DNA of 22,765 nucleotides from an uncultured Clostridia bacterium. GTDB taxonomy: Bacteria; Bacillota; Clostridia; TANB77; CAG-508. Under the pieces are notes generated by a model. That model saw only the letters and a list, made by a program, of their open reading frames with translations, did no database searches and was not told where the DNA came from. Within the stretch, counting starts at the first letter, position 1. Each line of letters opens with the position of its first letter. The stretch lies in contig CAKPJM010000021.1 in assembly GCA_934162625.1 (NCBI GenBank), positions 1 through 22,765 on the forward strand. Direction: 5' to 3'. Below are positions 1-8,196 of this stretch, piece after piece. The translations under genes and the position numbers were made by a program.

Positions 1-26
1 TAACATCTATTATATCAAATTTTTCC

Positions 27-67
27 AAAACTAAATTCCATTTTGCCTTTCGCTGGAATTTAGTTTT
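27..67. repeat. Inverted repeat upstream of the pyrG promoter
   Basis: Two perfectly complementary 14-base arms (27-40 and 54-67, starting AAAACTAAATTCC) surround a 13-base loop. No clear T-run follows on either strand, so it is only terminator-like. It may close the transcript of a gene lying left of the window. Confidence 0.55.
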
Positions 68-104
68 AAAATTAAGGACAAAAACAATTAATTTAAAAAA
101 CCTA

Positions 105-133
105 TTGCAAAATAAAACAAAAAATGATAATAT
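105..133 (+). promoter_or_regulatory. Probable pyrG promoter
   Basis: TTGCAA (105-110) and TAATAT (128-133) are separated by 17 bases, a sigma-A-like arrangement. Transcription would start near 140, so the RNA would contain the terminator hairpin at 160-215 before reaching pyrG. The -35 box matches the consensus only partly. Confidence 0.5.
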
Positions 134-159
134 ATTTACATATTAATAATAAAAATAAT

Positions 160-215
160 AGATTTAAAAAAAACCCCTTTTTTCGGGAATATTTTTTAAA
201 TCTATTTTTGTTTTT
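160..215 (+). terminator. Leader terminator (attenuator) of pyrG
   Basis: A 12-bp perfect stem (160-171 with 192-203) encloses an inner CCC/GGG pairing and is followed by a T-rich tract to about 215. It ends just before the AGGAGGAG ribosome site at 221-228, so it lies within the pyrG leader. In Bacillus-type bacteria pyrG is controlled by CTP-sensitive termination at such a hairpin, in which extra G residues added at the RNA 5' end pair with a C/U tract in the stem. Here the stem's 5' side has CCCCTTTTTT (174-183), but I see no GGG at the likely start site, so the classic reiterative mechanism is unproven. Confidence 0.75.
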
Positions 216-234
216 AGTTTAGGAGGAGAATTAG

Positions 235-1830
235 ATGAACACAAAGTATATTTTCGTAACAGGTGGAGTAGTATCTGGATTAGGAAAAGGAATAACAGCA
301 GCATCATTAGGAAGACTATTAAAAAATAGAGGATATAAAGTAACAATCCAAAAAATGGATCCATATATAAATGTAGACCCAGGAACAATGAGCCCAATTG
401 AACATGGAGAGGTTTTTGTAACAGATGATGGAGCAGAAACAGATTTAGACTTAGGTCATTATGAAAGATTTATAGATGAAAATTTAACTAAAAATTCTAG
501 TATTACAACAGGAAAAATTTATTCTAGTGTAATAGAAAAAGAAAGAAGAGGAGAATACTTGGGAAAGACTGTCCAAGTAATTCCACATATTACAAATGAA
601 ATAAAAGAAAACATATACAGTTTTGAAAATGAAGATGTTGATATTGTAATTACAGAAATTGGTGGAACTATAGGAGATATAGAAGGACTATCTTTTATAG
701 AGGCAATACGCCAAGTAGGAATAGAAAAACCAAAAGAAGATGTAATATATGTACATGTAACTTTACTTCCATACATTTCTGGTTCAAATGAATTAAAATC
801 AAAACCAACACAACATTCTGTAAAAGAATTACAATCACTAGGAATTAAACCAGATATATTAGTTTGTAGATCCGAATTACCAATAACAGATAATATGAAA
901 GAGAAAATAGCTTTATACTGTAATGTAAGACCAGAAAGCGTAATTCAAAATAGTACAGTAGATAATTTGTATGCAGTACCTTTAATGCTAGAGGAAGAAG
1001 GGCTTACAAGAGAAGTATGCAGATGCTTGAACTTGGATAAGGTAGAACCAAAAAATGAAGAATGGCAAACTATGATAGATAATATAAGAAAAATAGAAGC
1101 AGGTCCAGTAAAAGTTGCAATTGTAGGAAAATATGTTGCATTAGAAGATTCATATCTTTCAGTTGCAGAAAGCTTAAGACATGCAGGATTTGCAAATAAT
1201 GTAAAAGTTGATATTGACTTTGTAGATTCAGAAGAAGTAAATAATAATAATGCCAAGGAAAAACTAAGTAAATATGATGCACTTCTAGTTCCAGGAGGAT
1301 TTGGAAACAGAGGAATAGAAGGTAAAATAGCAACAATAAAATATGCAAGAGAAAATAAAGTACCATTTTTAGGAATATGTTTAGGAATGCAAATGGCAGT
1401 TGTTGAATTTGCAAGAGATGTTCTTGGACTAAAAGATGCAAATTCAGAAGAATTTGATGAAAATACAAAAAATCCTGTAATTCACATTATGGATGACCAA
1501 AAAAATATAGAAAACAAAGGCGGAACGATGAGGCTTGGAAGTTATCCATGTGTGTTAAAAGAAGGAACAAAGGCTTTTGAATTATATGGTAAAAAAGAAA
1601 TAGCAGAAAGACACAGACATAGATTTGAATATAATAATGACTATAAACAAAAAATGGAAGATGCAGGACTTATATGCAGTGGAACATCACCAGATGGAAG
1701 ACTTGTGGAAATAGTTGAATTAAAAGACCATCCATTCTTTATAGCAGGACAATTCCACCCAGAATTCAAATCAAGACCAAATAGACCAGGACCATTATTT
1801 AAAGGATTAATAGCCGCAGCAAAAAAATAA
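235..1830 (+). CDS. pyrG: CTP synthase (glutamine-hydrolysing)
   Basis: Makes CTP from UTP, ATP and glutamine, the last step of pyrimidine ribonucleotide synthesis, in the cytosol. The 531-residue length is normal. The N-terminal synthase domain (about 1-270) starts with KYIFVTGGVVSGLGKG, the nucleotide-binding loop, followed by the DPYINVDPGTMSP and HGEVFVTDDGAE motifs. The C-terminal class I glutamine amidotransferase domain (about 290-531) shows PGGFGNRG, the nucleophile Cys382 in FLGICLGMQ, and the His508/Glu510 pair in GQFHPEF. The ATG follows AGGAGGAG by six bases. The gene stands alone behind a leader hairpin that probably attenuates transcription when CTP is plentiful. Stop is TAA. 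No anomalies; no in-frame CGG codon. Confidence 0.98.
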   Translation: MNTKYIFVTGGVVSGLGKGITAASLGRLLKNRGYKVTIQKMDPYINVDPGTMSPIEHGEVFVTDDGAETDLDLGHYERFIDENLTKNSSITTGKIYSSVIEKERRGEYLGKTVQVIPHITNEIKENIYSFENEDVDIVITEIGGTIGDIEGLSFIEAIRQVGIEKPKEDVIYVHVTLLPYISGSNELKSKPTQHSVKELQSLGIKPDILVCRSELPITDNMKEKIALYCNVRPESVIQNSTVDNLYAVPLMLEEEGLTREVCRCLNLDKVEPKNEEWQTMIDNIRKIEAGPVKVAIVGKYVALEDSYLSVAESLRHAGFANNVKVDIDFVDSEEVNNNNAKEKLSKYDALLVPGGFGNRGIEGKIATIKYARENKVPFLGICLGMQMAVVEFARDVLGLKDANSEEFDENTKNPVIHIMDDQKNIENKGGTMRLGSYPCVLKEGTKAFELYGKKEIAERHRHRFEYNNDYKQKMEDAGLICSGTSPDGRLVEIVELKDHPFFIAGQFHPEFKSRPNRPGPLFKGLIAAAKK

Positions 1831-1873
1831 GAGAATATTATCACTTATAACTGGGCATAATAATATAATAATA

Positions 1874-1902
1874 TTGACATTGTAAATACAATGTGATACA
1901 AT
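1874..1902 (+). promoter_or_regulatory. Toxin-antitoxin promoter with palindromic operator
   Basis: Consensus TTGACA (1874-1879), a 17-base spacer and TACAAT (1897-1902). The spacer and the end of the -35 box are filled by a perfect palindrome, ACATTGTA-AA-TACAATGT (1877-1894). This is the expected position for the operator of an autoregulating DinJ/RelB-type antitoxin. A GTG at 1893 in the reading frame lies inside this promoter and cannot be the start. Confidence 0.8.
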
Positions 1903-1931
1903 TTTGCTATAAGGGCGAAGAGGTGATAATT

Positions 1932-2207
1932 ATGGCTAAAACAGACAACTTAAATATAAGAATAGAACCCGAGCTAAAAAAAGAGGTAGAAATGACACTA
2001 AATGACTTGGGAATGAACATAGCGGAAGCAGTAACAATTTTTTTAAAACAAGTTGTAATGACTGATAGCATACCATTTATGATTAAAAAACCTAAATTAA
2101 ATACAGAAACAATAAAAGCAATAGAAGATGCTAAAAAAGGAAAAAATCTAAGTAAAGGATATAAAAACTTAGATGAAATGTGGGCAGACTTAGAACAAGA
2201 GGATTAA
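1932..2207 (+). CDS. Antitoxin of the RelB/DinJ family
   Basis: A 91-residue DNA-binding antitoxin expected to bind and neutralise the YafQ-like toxin encoded four bases downstream. The N-terminus MAKTDNLNIRIEPELKKEVE is a typical ribbon-helix-helix start; the following helix includes NIAEAVTIFLKQVV, also characteristic of DinJ/RelB. The C-terminal part (KNLSKGYKNLDEMWADLEQED) would wrap the toxin. I chose the ATG at 1932 because AGAGGTG precedes it at good distance and because an upstream in-frame GTG lies inside the promoter. The palindrome at 1877-1894 is the likely operator. Family assignment is confident; which exact toxin subfamily it pairs with is inferred from the downstream gene. Confidence 0.88.
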   Translation: MAKTDNLNIRIEPELKKEVEMTLNDLGMNIAEAVTIFLKQVVMTDSIPFMIKKPKLNTETIKAIEDAKKGKNLSKGYKNLDEMWADLEQED

Positions 2208-2210
2208 TTA

Positions 2211-2484
2211 ATGATAGTAAAATATAGTAATTTATTTAAAAGAGATTACAAATTAATGAAAAAACGAGGACTAAACATGAAACTATTACATGAAGTTGTT
2301 GAAATGCTAGCTAAAGGAATTTCACTTCCGGAAAAATACAAAGAGCATTATTTAATTGGAGACTATAAACGGCTATAGAGAATGTCATATACAATCTGAC
2401 TGGCTTTTAATATATTCAATTAATAAACAAGAATTAGTATTAACAGCTTTTAGAACAGGTTCTCATTCTGACCTATTTGAATAG
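2211..2484 (+). CDS. YafQ/RelE-type mRNA interferase toxin, +1 frameshifted at CGG
   Basis: A ribosome-dependent RNA-cutting toxin partner of the antitoxin just upstream. Read straight from ATG 2211 it stops at TAG 2376-2378 after 55 codons. Skipping the C at 2370 joins the second half in frame: KGYRECHIQSDWLLIY, then FRTGSHSDLFE and TAG at 2482-2484, giving 90 residues, the normal YafQ length. The restored parts carry the family's H..DWLLIY and TG-HSDLF signatures, which hold catalytic residues, so the downstream half is conserved rather than decayed. The shift site is an in-frame CGG codon, as in the other broken genes of this window. It could be an inactivated toxin, a sequence error, or a gene expressed by +1 frameshifting. 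The antitoxin and the regulatory region are intact. Confidence 0.8.
2370..2372 (+). other. CGG +1 shift site in the toxin gene
   Basis: In the reading AAA-CGG-CTA-TAG, dropping the C at 2370 gives AAA-GGC-TAT-AGA, restoring the KGYRE motif of YafQ-type toxins. This is site 1 of 5 of the same type in the window. Confidence 0.8.
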
Positions 2485-2503
2485 AAAAACTAAGCACAAT
2501 TTG

Positions 2504-2555
2504 AAGTACATCACAAATGTTAGACAAAAATCTAATATTTGGAGGTGTACTTTTT
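2504..2555 (+). terminator. Long terminator hairpin after the toxin gene
   Basis: AAGTACATC (2504-2512) pairs with GGTGTACTT (2544-2552), and inside it AAATGTTAGA pairs with TCTAATATTT, with G-U pairs and a short mismatch. The stem runs into TTTTT. It lies 20 bases after the toxin stop and would end the toxin-antitoxin transcript. Confidence 0.7.
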
Positions 2556-2618
2556 ACATAGTAGAAAATTTCTTTGTTTCCATTTGTTTCCTTGCTTCGA
2601 AGGTATGCTTAAAAATTT

Positions 2619-3665
2619 TTACAAGTTTAAATTAAAAAAACTGAAATTATTTAAAATCAAATATGTATAAAAGGCTGCAAAACACCCTTGCAAAAGTTTT
2701 CCTATCAAATACGGCTTTATAGAAATTCCACTTTTAGAAGTTATACTAAGAACTTGTAATGCTACGGAAATACCACCAAAGCCAAGTAAGAATGAGCAAA
2801 TAACAATGTTTATAGATATATTCTTATTAACAATTGATGCAATAGAACAAACTCCATTTGTAAGTTCTATTAGTCCAGTCAAAATTCCTTTTACATATTT
2901 AGAAGAAAGACCAAAAATATTTAAAATTGGTGAAAGAAAATTAGCAACTAAATCTAATGAACCACTGCTATTTAAAATAGAAATAACAACAGAAAAAAGC
3001 ACAACAAATCCACCAATAAGAAATATTGTGTTAATTGCATTCATAATAGAAGCAGCTAAAACTTCTCCTAAATTAGACAAACATATTTTAGAGGGAAGAG
3101 TATTTAAAGAAGTATCTGAAAAAGAACTTCTTTTTCTCCATTTCCACCATCTAAATAAAAATCCCACAGTAATACATGCAAGAATGTGTGTTATAAGCAA
3201 TAAAATTCCAGTTTTAGTATCCTTAAAAAGCCCAATCCCAACAGTACCAACTATAAATAAAGGACCAGAATTATTTGTAAAAGCAATAAGTCTTTCACAT
3301 TCTACATTATTACAAATTCCTTGCCTTTTTAAATCAGATACTATTTTAGCACCAACAGGGTATCCACTAATTATGCCCATTATAAAAGGAAAAGCACCTT
3401 CTCCAGGAACATTGAAAACGGGCCTCATAAATTTATTTAATAATTTACCTAAATACGAAACCACATTTGTATAACCAAGAAGCTCTGTAGCAATAAAGAA
3501 TGGTAAAAGTGAAGGAACAACAGAACTTGCCCACAAAGAAAGACCAGACTTAGCAGAAGATAAATTAGTTTTAGAAAATACTAGTAGTAATATAGTAAAT
3601 AAACATATACAAAAAGGTAAAAATAGTTTTTTTATTTTAAGTATTAAAAATTTTATTCTATGCAT
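2619..3665 (-). CDS. ylbJ: Sporulation integral membrane protein YlbJ
   Basis: A 348-residue multi-pass membrane protein of the YlbJ family (Gate/nucleoside-recognition-like fold). In Bacillus subtilis YlbJ belongs to the mother-cell sigma-E programme and is needed for normal spore cortex; the transported molecule is not known. Diagnostic segments are SLWASSVVPSLLPFFIATELLG (near residues 43-64), PGEGAFPFIMGIISGYPVGAK (near 87-107) and FTNNSGPLFIVGTVGIGLF (near 129-147), followed by several more hydrophobic helices. The ATG (complement of 3663-3665) is preceded by GAGGTG at the right distance. It stands alone on the minus strand, transcribed away from the UDPGP gene. Its presence suggests spore formation, but no sigma-E promoter was convincingly visible. 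Confidence 0.87.
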   Translation of the reverse strand: MHRIKFLILKIKKLFLPFCICLFTILLLVFSKTNLSSAKSGLSLWASSVVPSLLPFFIATELLGYTNVVSYLGKLLNKFMRPVFNVPGEGAFPFIMGIISGYPVGAKIVSDLKRQGICNNVECERLIAFTNNSGPLFIVGTVGIGLFKDTKTGILLLITHILACITVGFLFRWWKWRKRSSFSDTSLNTLPSKICLSNLGEVLAASIMNAINTIFLIGGFVVLFSVVISILNSSGSLDLVANFLSPILNIFGLSSKYVKGILTGLIELTNGVCSIASIVNKNISINIVICSFLLGFGGISVALQVLSITSKSGISIKPYLIGKLLQGCFAAFYTYLILNNFSFFNLNL

Positions 3666-3741
3666 TTGGACACCTCATATTAATATATACTAAAGAATAA
3701 AAAATATATAACAAAAAAATGGATACACTTGTAATGTTCAG

Positions 3742-3805
3742 ACGAACGAATTGGGACAGACCCCTTTTGTTAAAAAACAAAAGGGGTCTGTCCCAATTCG
3801 TTCGT
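3742..3805. repeat. Perfect 30-bp palindrome, GGGACAGACCCC family
   Basis: Arms 3742-3771 and 3776-3805 are perfectly complementary around a 4-base AAAA loop. Each arm contains the motif GGGACAGACCCCTTTTG, shared with the elements at 10024-10095 and 16647-16721. It lies between the 5' ends of two divergent genes, so it is not simply a terminator. It looks like a short non-coding repeat (REP/MITE-like). Confidence 0.9.
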
Positions 3806-3814
3806 TTAAGATAG

Positions 3815-3843
3815 TAGACAAAAACAAAAAATAATGATATATT
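3815..3843 (+). promoter_or_regulatory. Probable promoter of the UDPGP gene
   Basis: TAGACA (3815-3820), 17-base spacer, TATATT (3838-3843), starting ten bases after the palindrome. The ribosome site AAGGAG at 3866-3871 follows. Confidence 0.5.
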
Positions 3844-3878
3844 ATGTAATGAAATTACTATTTGCAAGGAGAAATAAT

Positions 3879-5139
3879 ATGATTGGTGAATATGATAAAG
3901 CAAAAAAGATACTAAATAAATATAATCAAAAACATATAATAAAATTTTTAAAATCTCCAGATGGAAATATAAATATTGAATTAGTAAAACAAGTGTTGAG
4001 TATAGATTTTGAAGAGTTGAAAGATTTATACAATAAAACATTTGAAAGCTTATATGTTGACTTAGAAGAATTACAACCAATAGCAGGTGTTAATCCAAAT
4101 AAATTATCAGTAGAAGAACTAGAGAAATATGAAAACACTGGAATAGAAATTATTAAAAATAATAAATTTGCAGTTGCTACAATGGCTGGAGGACAAGGGA
4201 CAAGGTTGCGGATATGATGGACCAAAGGGAACATATAAAATAAAATTTGAGAATGAGGAAAAATATTTATTCGAAATTATAGTAGATACTCTAAAACGTG
4301 CAAATCATAAATATAATGTAATTATTCCATGGTATATAATGACAAGTAAAGAGAATAATGAAGATACTGTAAATTTCCTAAAAGAAAAGAATTATTTTGG
4401 TTATCCAGAGGAAAGTGTATTTATCTTTCAACAGGGAGAATTACCATTATTAAATGAACAAGGCAAAGTACTAATAAGTGAAGATAAGCTTATTAAAGAA
4501 GCTTCAAATGGCAATGGAGGAATATTTAATTCCATGCTAAAAAAGGGTGCAATAAAAGATATGGAAAACAGAGGAATTGAGTGGGTATTTATAGGCTCAG
4601 TTGATAATATATTGTTGAAATATGTAGATGTTTTGCTATTAGGACTTACTTCAAGCAATGGAAATAAAATAGGAACTAGAACAGTTCTAAAAAGGAGCCC
4701 AGAAGAAAAAGTAGGAGTACTATGTAAACAAAACAATAGGGTAAGGGTTATAGAATATACTGAATTACCAAAAGATATAGCTGGAATTACAGACGATGAT
4801 GGAGAATTGGTCTTTGGAGAATCACATATAATGTGCAATCTGTTTAATATAGAAGCAATAAAAAGAGCAAGTACAAAAGAACTAGAATATCATGTAGCAT
4901 TTAAAAAATCTAATTATTTAGATGATAAGGCTAAATTAATAGAACCTAATAAGCCAAACGCTTATAAGTTTGAACAGTTTATATTTGATAGTTTTAAATT
5001 ATTTGAAAACATTTCTATTTTAAGAGGAAAAAGGGAAGAAGATTTTGCTCCAGTAAAAAACAAAGATGGAGAAGATAGCCCAGAAACTGCTAAAAAACTA
5101 TATGAAAACTATTGGAAAAATACGCAAATTATGATATAG
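3879..5139 (+). CDS. UDPGP-type UTP-sugar-1-phosphate uridylyltransferase, +1 frameshifted at CGG
   Basis: Member of the eukaryotic-like UDPGP family, which joins UTP to a hexose- or N-acetylhexosamine-1-phosphate to give a UDP-sugar for envelope glycans. ATG 3879 follows AAGGAG by seven bases. The first frame encodes 110 residues up to ATMAGGQGTRL, then meets CGG (4209-4211), ATA and TGA. Skipping C4209 gives GYDGPKGTY and an open frame to TAG at 5139, 419 residues in all. The junction lies inside the GGQGTRLG...PKG nucleotide-binding loop that defines the family, so neither half alone could work. Downstream motifs (PWYIMTS, VFIGSVDN, ESHIMCNLFN) are intact. Substrate (glucose-1-P versus GlcNAc-1-P) cannot be decided. 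No cotranscribed partner is evident; a WG-repeat gene follows after 135 bases. Confidence 0.85.
4209..4211 (+). other. CGG +1 shift site in the UDPGP gene
   Basis: TTG-CGG-ATA-TGA becomes TTG-GGA-TAT-GAT when C4209 is skipped, restoring the invariant glycine of GGQGTRLG. Site 2 of 5. Confidence 0.85.
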
Positions 5140-5194
5140 TAAAAACAAATCTGAAAAAATTCAATTTTCAGTAAATTTTCTGTGCAATGTAATT

Positions 5195-5234
5195 TTATAT
5201 ATTAGGAAAGTTGCATGACTTTCCTAATATATAA
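5195..5234. repeat. Hairpin in the leader of the WG-repeat gene
   Basis: Perfect 16-bp arms (5195-5210 and 5219-5234, containing TTAGGAAAG/CTTTCCTAA) around an 8-base loop. A second smaller hairpin, AAAATTTAC-TTT-GTAAATTTT, follows at 5237-5257. No T-run follows the first one. It could terminate the UDPGP transcript poorly or structure the leader of the next gene. Confidence 0.65.
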
Positions 5235-5274
5235 TGCAAAATTTACTTTGTAAATTTTGAAGGAGGAAAAATAA

Positions 5275-6786
5275 ATGAGTAATAGAGGTAAAAGATATGA
5301 TAGTGAACCAAAGCTTAATTATAAAAAGGTTATAGGAGTAATTGTAGCTATTGCCGTTATTATTATGATAATAATTTCTATTATAAATATAGTAAAAACA
5401 GGCAAACAGAAAATAGAAGTAAAAAAATACTCATATTATGTATCTTACGAAAATGGAAAGTTTGGCGTTATAGATAACGAAGGAAATAATATAATAGAAC
5501 CAAGTTATGATGAAATGATATCTATACCAAATAGTTCAAAACCAATATTTATATGCGTATATGACATAAATGAAGCAGAGGGAACATATAAAACAAAAGC
5601 TATAAATGATAAAAATGAAGAAATCCTAACAGGATATGATAAAATAGAAGCATTAGATAATTATGATTCAAAACAAAATATATGGTATGAAGATAATGTT
5701 TTAAAAGTTAGCAAAAATGGCAAATATGGGATAATAGATTTCGAAGGAAAAGAAGTTCTTCCTTGTGACTATGATGAAATAACAGCTCTAAATGGAGTAA
5801 AAAGCAATATATTAGTAAAAAAAGCTGGAAACATAGGCCTAGTAAATGAAAAAGGACAAACAATAGTACCAGTACAATATAAAAATATTCTTACATTAAA
5901 AGAAGGCTATAAGAATGAATATATAATTGTAAATGAAAATGATCAATACGGTTTAATTAATACAAGTGGAGTTGTTGTTATTGAACCAAAATATGAAATG
6001 GTAAAATACTTAAATAGCTCTAGTATGTTTGCTATAAAAGAAGCAGGAGTTTGGAAAGTAATTGATATAGGAAATGGCAATATAATAGTAGATGGAGGGT
6101 ATGACGACATAACTGAAGCGAAAGCAGATAGTATTGTAGTGGTGAAGAATGGAAAGTATGGTGTTATAAACTCAAATAAAGAAGAAAAAATAGAACCACA
6201 ATATGAAGACTTAAAATATGCTTTTTCAATTTACTACATAGCTAAAAAAGACGGTAAATACGGAATAATAAATACAGAAAACGAAGAAATAAAGCCATTT
6301 GAATATATAAATATGACATATATAGAAAGTGCAAATTTAATACAAGCAGATAAAACAGAAACAGAAACTGTTATTTTTGATAGCAATTTAGGACAGAAAA
6401 TAAGCGGAATAATATCAGAAATAAATATAGAAAAAGGGTATATAAAAGCCTATGTAAATAATGAATACAAATACTATAACTTTAAATTCGAAGAAAAAAA
6501 TTCTTCTGATCTATTAACAACAAACAACTTATTTTTAAGTAAAAAAGATGGAAAATATGGTTACGTAGATAAATCTGGTACAAAAGTAATTGACTATAAA
6601 TATGAAGATGCAACAGAACAAAACTCTTGTGGCTTTGCGGCAGTAAAAGAAAACGGAGTTTGGGGAAGTATAAATAAATCTGGAGCAGTTTCAAAAGAAC
6701 CATCTGTTAATTTAGACAACAGCATATATATAGATTTTATAGGAGAGTGGCATCTAAGCGACAATGGACTATACTATGAAAAATAA
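5275..6786 (+). CDS. Membrane-anchored WG-repeat protein
   Basis: A 503-residue protein with a short basic cytoplasmic N-terminus, one transmembrane segment at about residues 19-40, and an extracellular domain made of about nine to ten WG (KWG-type) repeats. The units follow the pattern GKYGIID..GKEVLP..YDEI: for example near residues 61-81, and GKYGIIDFEGKEVLPCDYDE, DQYGLINTSGVVVIEPKYE and GKYGVINSNKEEKIEPQYED further on; one or two units are degenerate. Such repeats probably form a beta-propeller-like binding surface; no enzymatic residues are recognisable and the ligand is unknown. ATG 5275 follows AGGAGG. The 62 bases to the next gene contain a hairpin but no clear terminator, so the two may be cotranscribed. 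TAA stop. Confidence 0.85.
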   Translation: MSNRGKRYDSEPKLNYKKVIGVIVAIAVIIMIIISIINIVKTGKQKIEVKKYSYYVSYENGKFGVIDNEGNNIIEPSYDEMISIPNSSKPIFICVYDINEAEGTYKTKAINDKNEEILTGYDKIEALDNYDSKQNIWYEDNVLKVSKNGKYGIIDFEGKEVLPCDYDEITALNGVKSNILVKKAGNIGLVNEKGQTIVPVQYKNILTLKEGYKNEYIIVNENDQYGLINTSGVVVIEPKYEMVKYLNSSSMFAIKEAGVWKVIDIGNGNIIVDGGYDDITEAKADSIVVVKNGKYGVINSNKEEKIEPQYEDLKYAFSIYYIAKKDGKYGIINTENEEIKPFEYINMTYIESANLIQADKTETETVIFDSNLGQKISGIISEINIEKGYIKAYVNNEYKYYNFKFEEKNSSDLLTTNNLFLSKKDGKYGYVDKSGTKVIDYKYEDATEQNSCGFAAVKENGVWGSINKSGAVSKEPSVNLDNSIYIDFIGEWHLSDNGLYYEK

Positions 6787-6795
6787 AAACTAAAG

Positions 6796-6826
6796 AGGGA
6801 AAAAGGAGAAAGACTCCTTTTTCCCT
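6796..6826. repeat. 13-bp hairpin between WG-repeat gene and next gene
   Basis: AGGGAAAAAGGAG (6796-6808) pairs perfectly with 6814-6826 around AAAGA. The sequence resembles the GGGAAAAAGGGG hairpins at 15859 and 22517. No T-run follows, so it would at most weaken transcription into the downstream gene. Confidence 0.65.
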
Positions 6827-6848
6827 TAAAACAAAAGAGGAGTTAAAA

Positions 6849-8090
6849 ATGGAACTAAAAGTAAAATACCAATACACATATTTTATAAAACCGTTTATAA
6901 TAGAAAAAAGTCAATATAGCAAATATTTATTAGACCTATTAAACAATAAAAATTGTAAATTAAAAATATTTGAAAAAGAAAAGGACTTAAATTTGTATTC
7001 TTATTTTCTTCCAAATATAAGAAAATATTTCTTTCCTACATTTTCATTTAGTAAAAATAAAATAAATGAATTGAGCAAAAACAATAACGATGTAAATGCA
7101 ACCATACTTTCTAAACTACCTTGCAATATATTCGAATATAGATTAGAACAAAAAGTACAGGGCAAAGTTAACGAAGAAAATGGAATATTTTTTAATATAG
7201 ATAAAATAGAAATTGTATGCTTATATACTGGAATTTGCTTTTTAATCATAAAAACAAATGTTGAAAACAGCGATAAATTTGCAGACGTATTGAATTTTAA
7301 TTATAAATTAAAAGATATAAATACAGACTACAAACAATTAAAAGACTATAATAATATAAAAGTACAAACAGATATATTTGGAAATATGGACGAATTTTCT
7401 GAGTTTATAGATAATATTATAGGTGTTAATAATGCAAGTGGCTCTAGAGATATAGACTTATATAATAAAAGGTTTTTTGTTTATACATATACTTGTGTTG
7501 ATCAAGAATGTTGGAATAATGAGGATGATTTTAAAAATATAGAAAATGAATTTATGAAATATAGTAATGTATTGTCAAATAATAGTACATTAGAGTTTAA
7601 CAACGAGGAATTAAAAAATTCATTCCAAACAATAAAACCATTTAAATATGCGAAATTTGGTTTTACAAAACAGAGCGCTAGTTTAATTACATCAAGTGTG
7701 GATATTAATAACTATACTAAAATATTATTTGAATATGAAAATGAATATTTATATACTCTACTAATTTGTTTATATGAAAGAATATACTTAAAAAAATTAG
7801 AAAATAATTTTAAAGAAAAAGATTCTTTAGAAGAATTTTCAAAATTCACCGAAGAATTATGGTCACATGAAATAACAAACTCATTAACAGGAACAATGTT
7901 TTTTAACAAATGGAAAGAAGTATTTGAACTAAAGAATATTTATAATCAAATTAGAAATAAGTATGATGTAATATATAAGGAATTAAAAGTGGACAACAAT
8001 GCCAAAATTAATAAAGTTATAGCACTCGCACTTATTATATCTCTAGTCTTAAACGTAATTAATTTTATTGTTTTACTAAGATTTAGATAA
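6849..8090 (+). CDS. Unrecognised protein with C-terminal membrane anchor
   Basis: I do not recognise this 413-residue protein. ATG 6849 follows AGAGGAG at normal distance and codon use matches the neighbours, so the gene is real. It is rich in Asn, Lys, Ile, Tyr and aromatic residues, with no signal peptide; a single hydrophobic helix lies at the end (about 389-411, VIALALIISLVLNVINFIVLL) followed by a short basic tail, suggesting a tail-anchored cytoplasmic protein. The stretch before the anchor (about 290-385) is predicted helical by eye, with ELWSHEITNSLTGTMFF and a following helix possibly forming a coiled coil. That layout loosely recalls RMD1/CorA-like proteins, but I see no GMN motif and do not claim the relation. 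It may form a pair with the WG-repeat gene. Confidence 0.75.
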   Translation: MELKVKYQYTYFIKPFIIEKSQYSKYLLDLLNNKNCKLKIFEKEKDLNLYSYFLPNIRKYFFPTFSFSKNKINELSKNNNDVNATILSKLPCNIFEYRLEQKVQGKVNEENGIFFNIDKIEIVCLYTGICFLIIKTNVENSDKFADVLNFNYKLKDINTDYKQLKDYNNIKVQTDIFGNMDEFSEFIDNIIGVNNASGSRDIDLYNKRFFVYTYTCVDQECWNNEDDFKNIENEFMKYSNVLSNNSTLEFNNEELKNSFQTIKPFKYAKFGFTKQSASLITSSVDINNYTKILFEYENEYLYTLLICLYERIYLKKLENNFKEKDSLEEFSKFTEELWSHEITNSLTGTMFFNKWKEVFELKNIYNQIRNKYDVIYKELKVDNNAKINKVIALALIISLVLNVINFIVLLRFR

Positions 8091-8196
8091 ATAAAAAGAT
8101 TGATTAGCAGAGGTACACAATATGTGACAAAAATGAAATACAGGGGGCGTTTTTGGAAACTTACAAAGATATTATTAAAGAATATTAGGAGGCAAA

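Noticed and set aside
1893..1931. GTG start extending the antitoxin by 13 residues
   Set aside because: The GTG lies within the promoter spacer and operator; the ATG at 1932 has its own ribosome site.
2806..3474. Long plus-strand open frame (222 codons) opposite ylbJ
   Set aside because: It is antisense to a well-matched YlbJ protein, has no ribosome site, and its composition is that of a shadow frame.
3834..3878. Upstream ATG start for the UDPGP gene
   Set aside because: It overlaps the probable -10 box and has no ribosome site, while ATG 3879 follows AAGGAG at seven bases.
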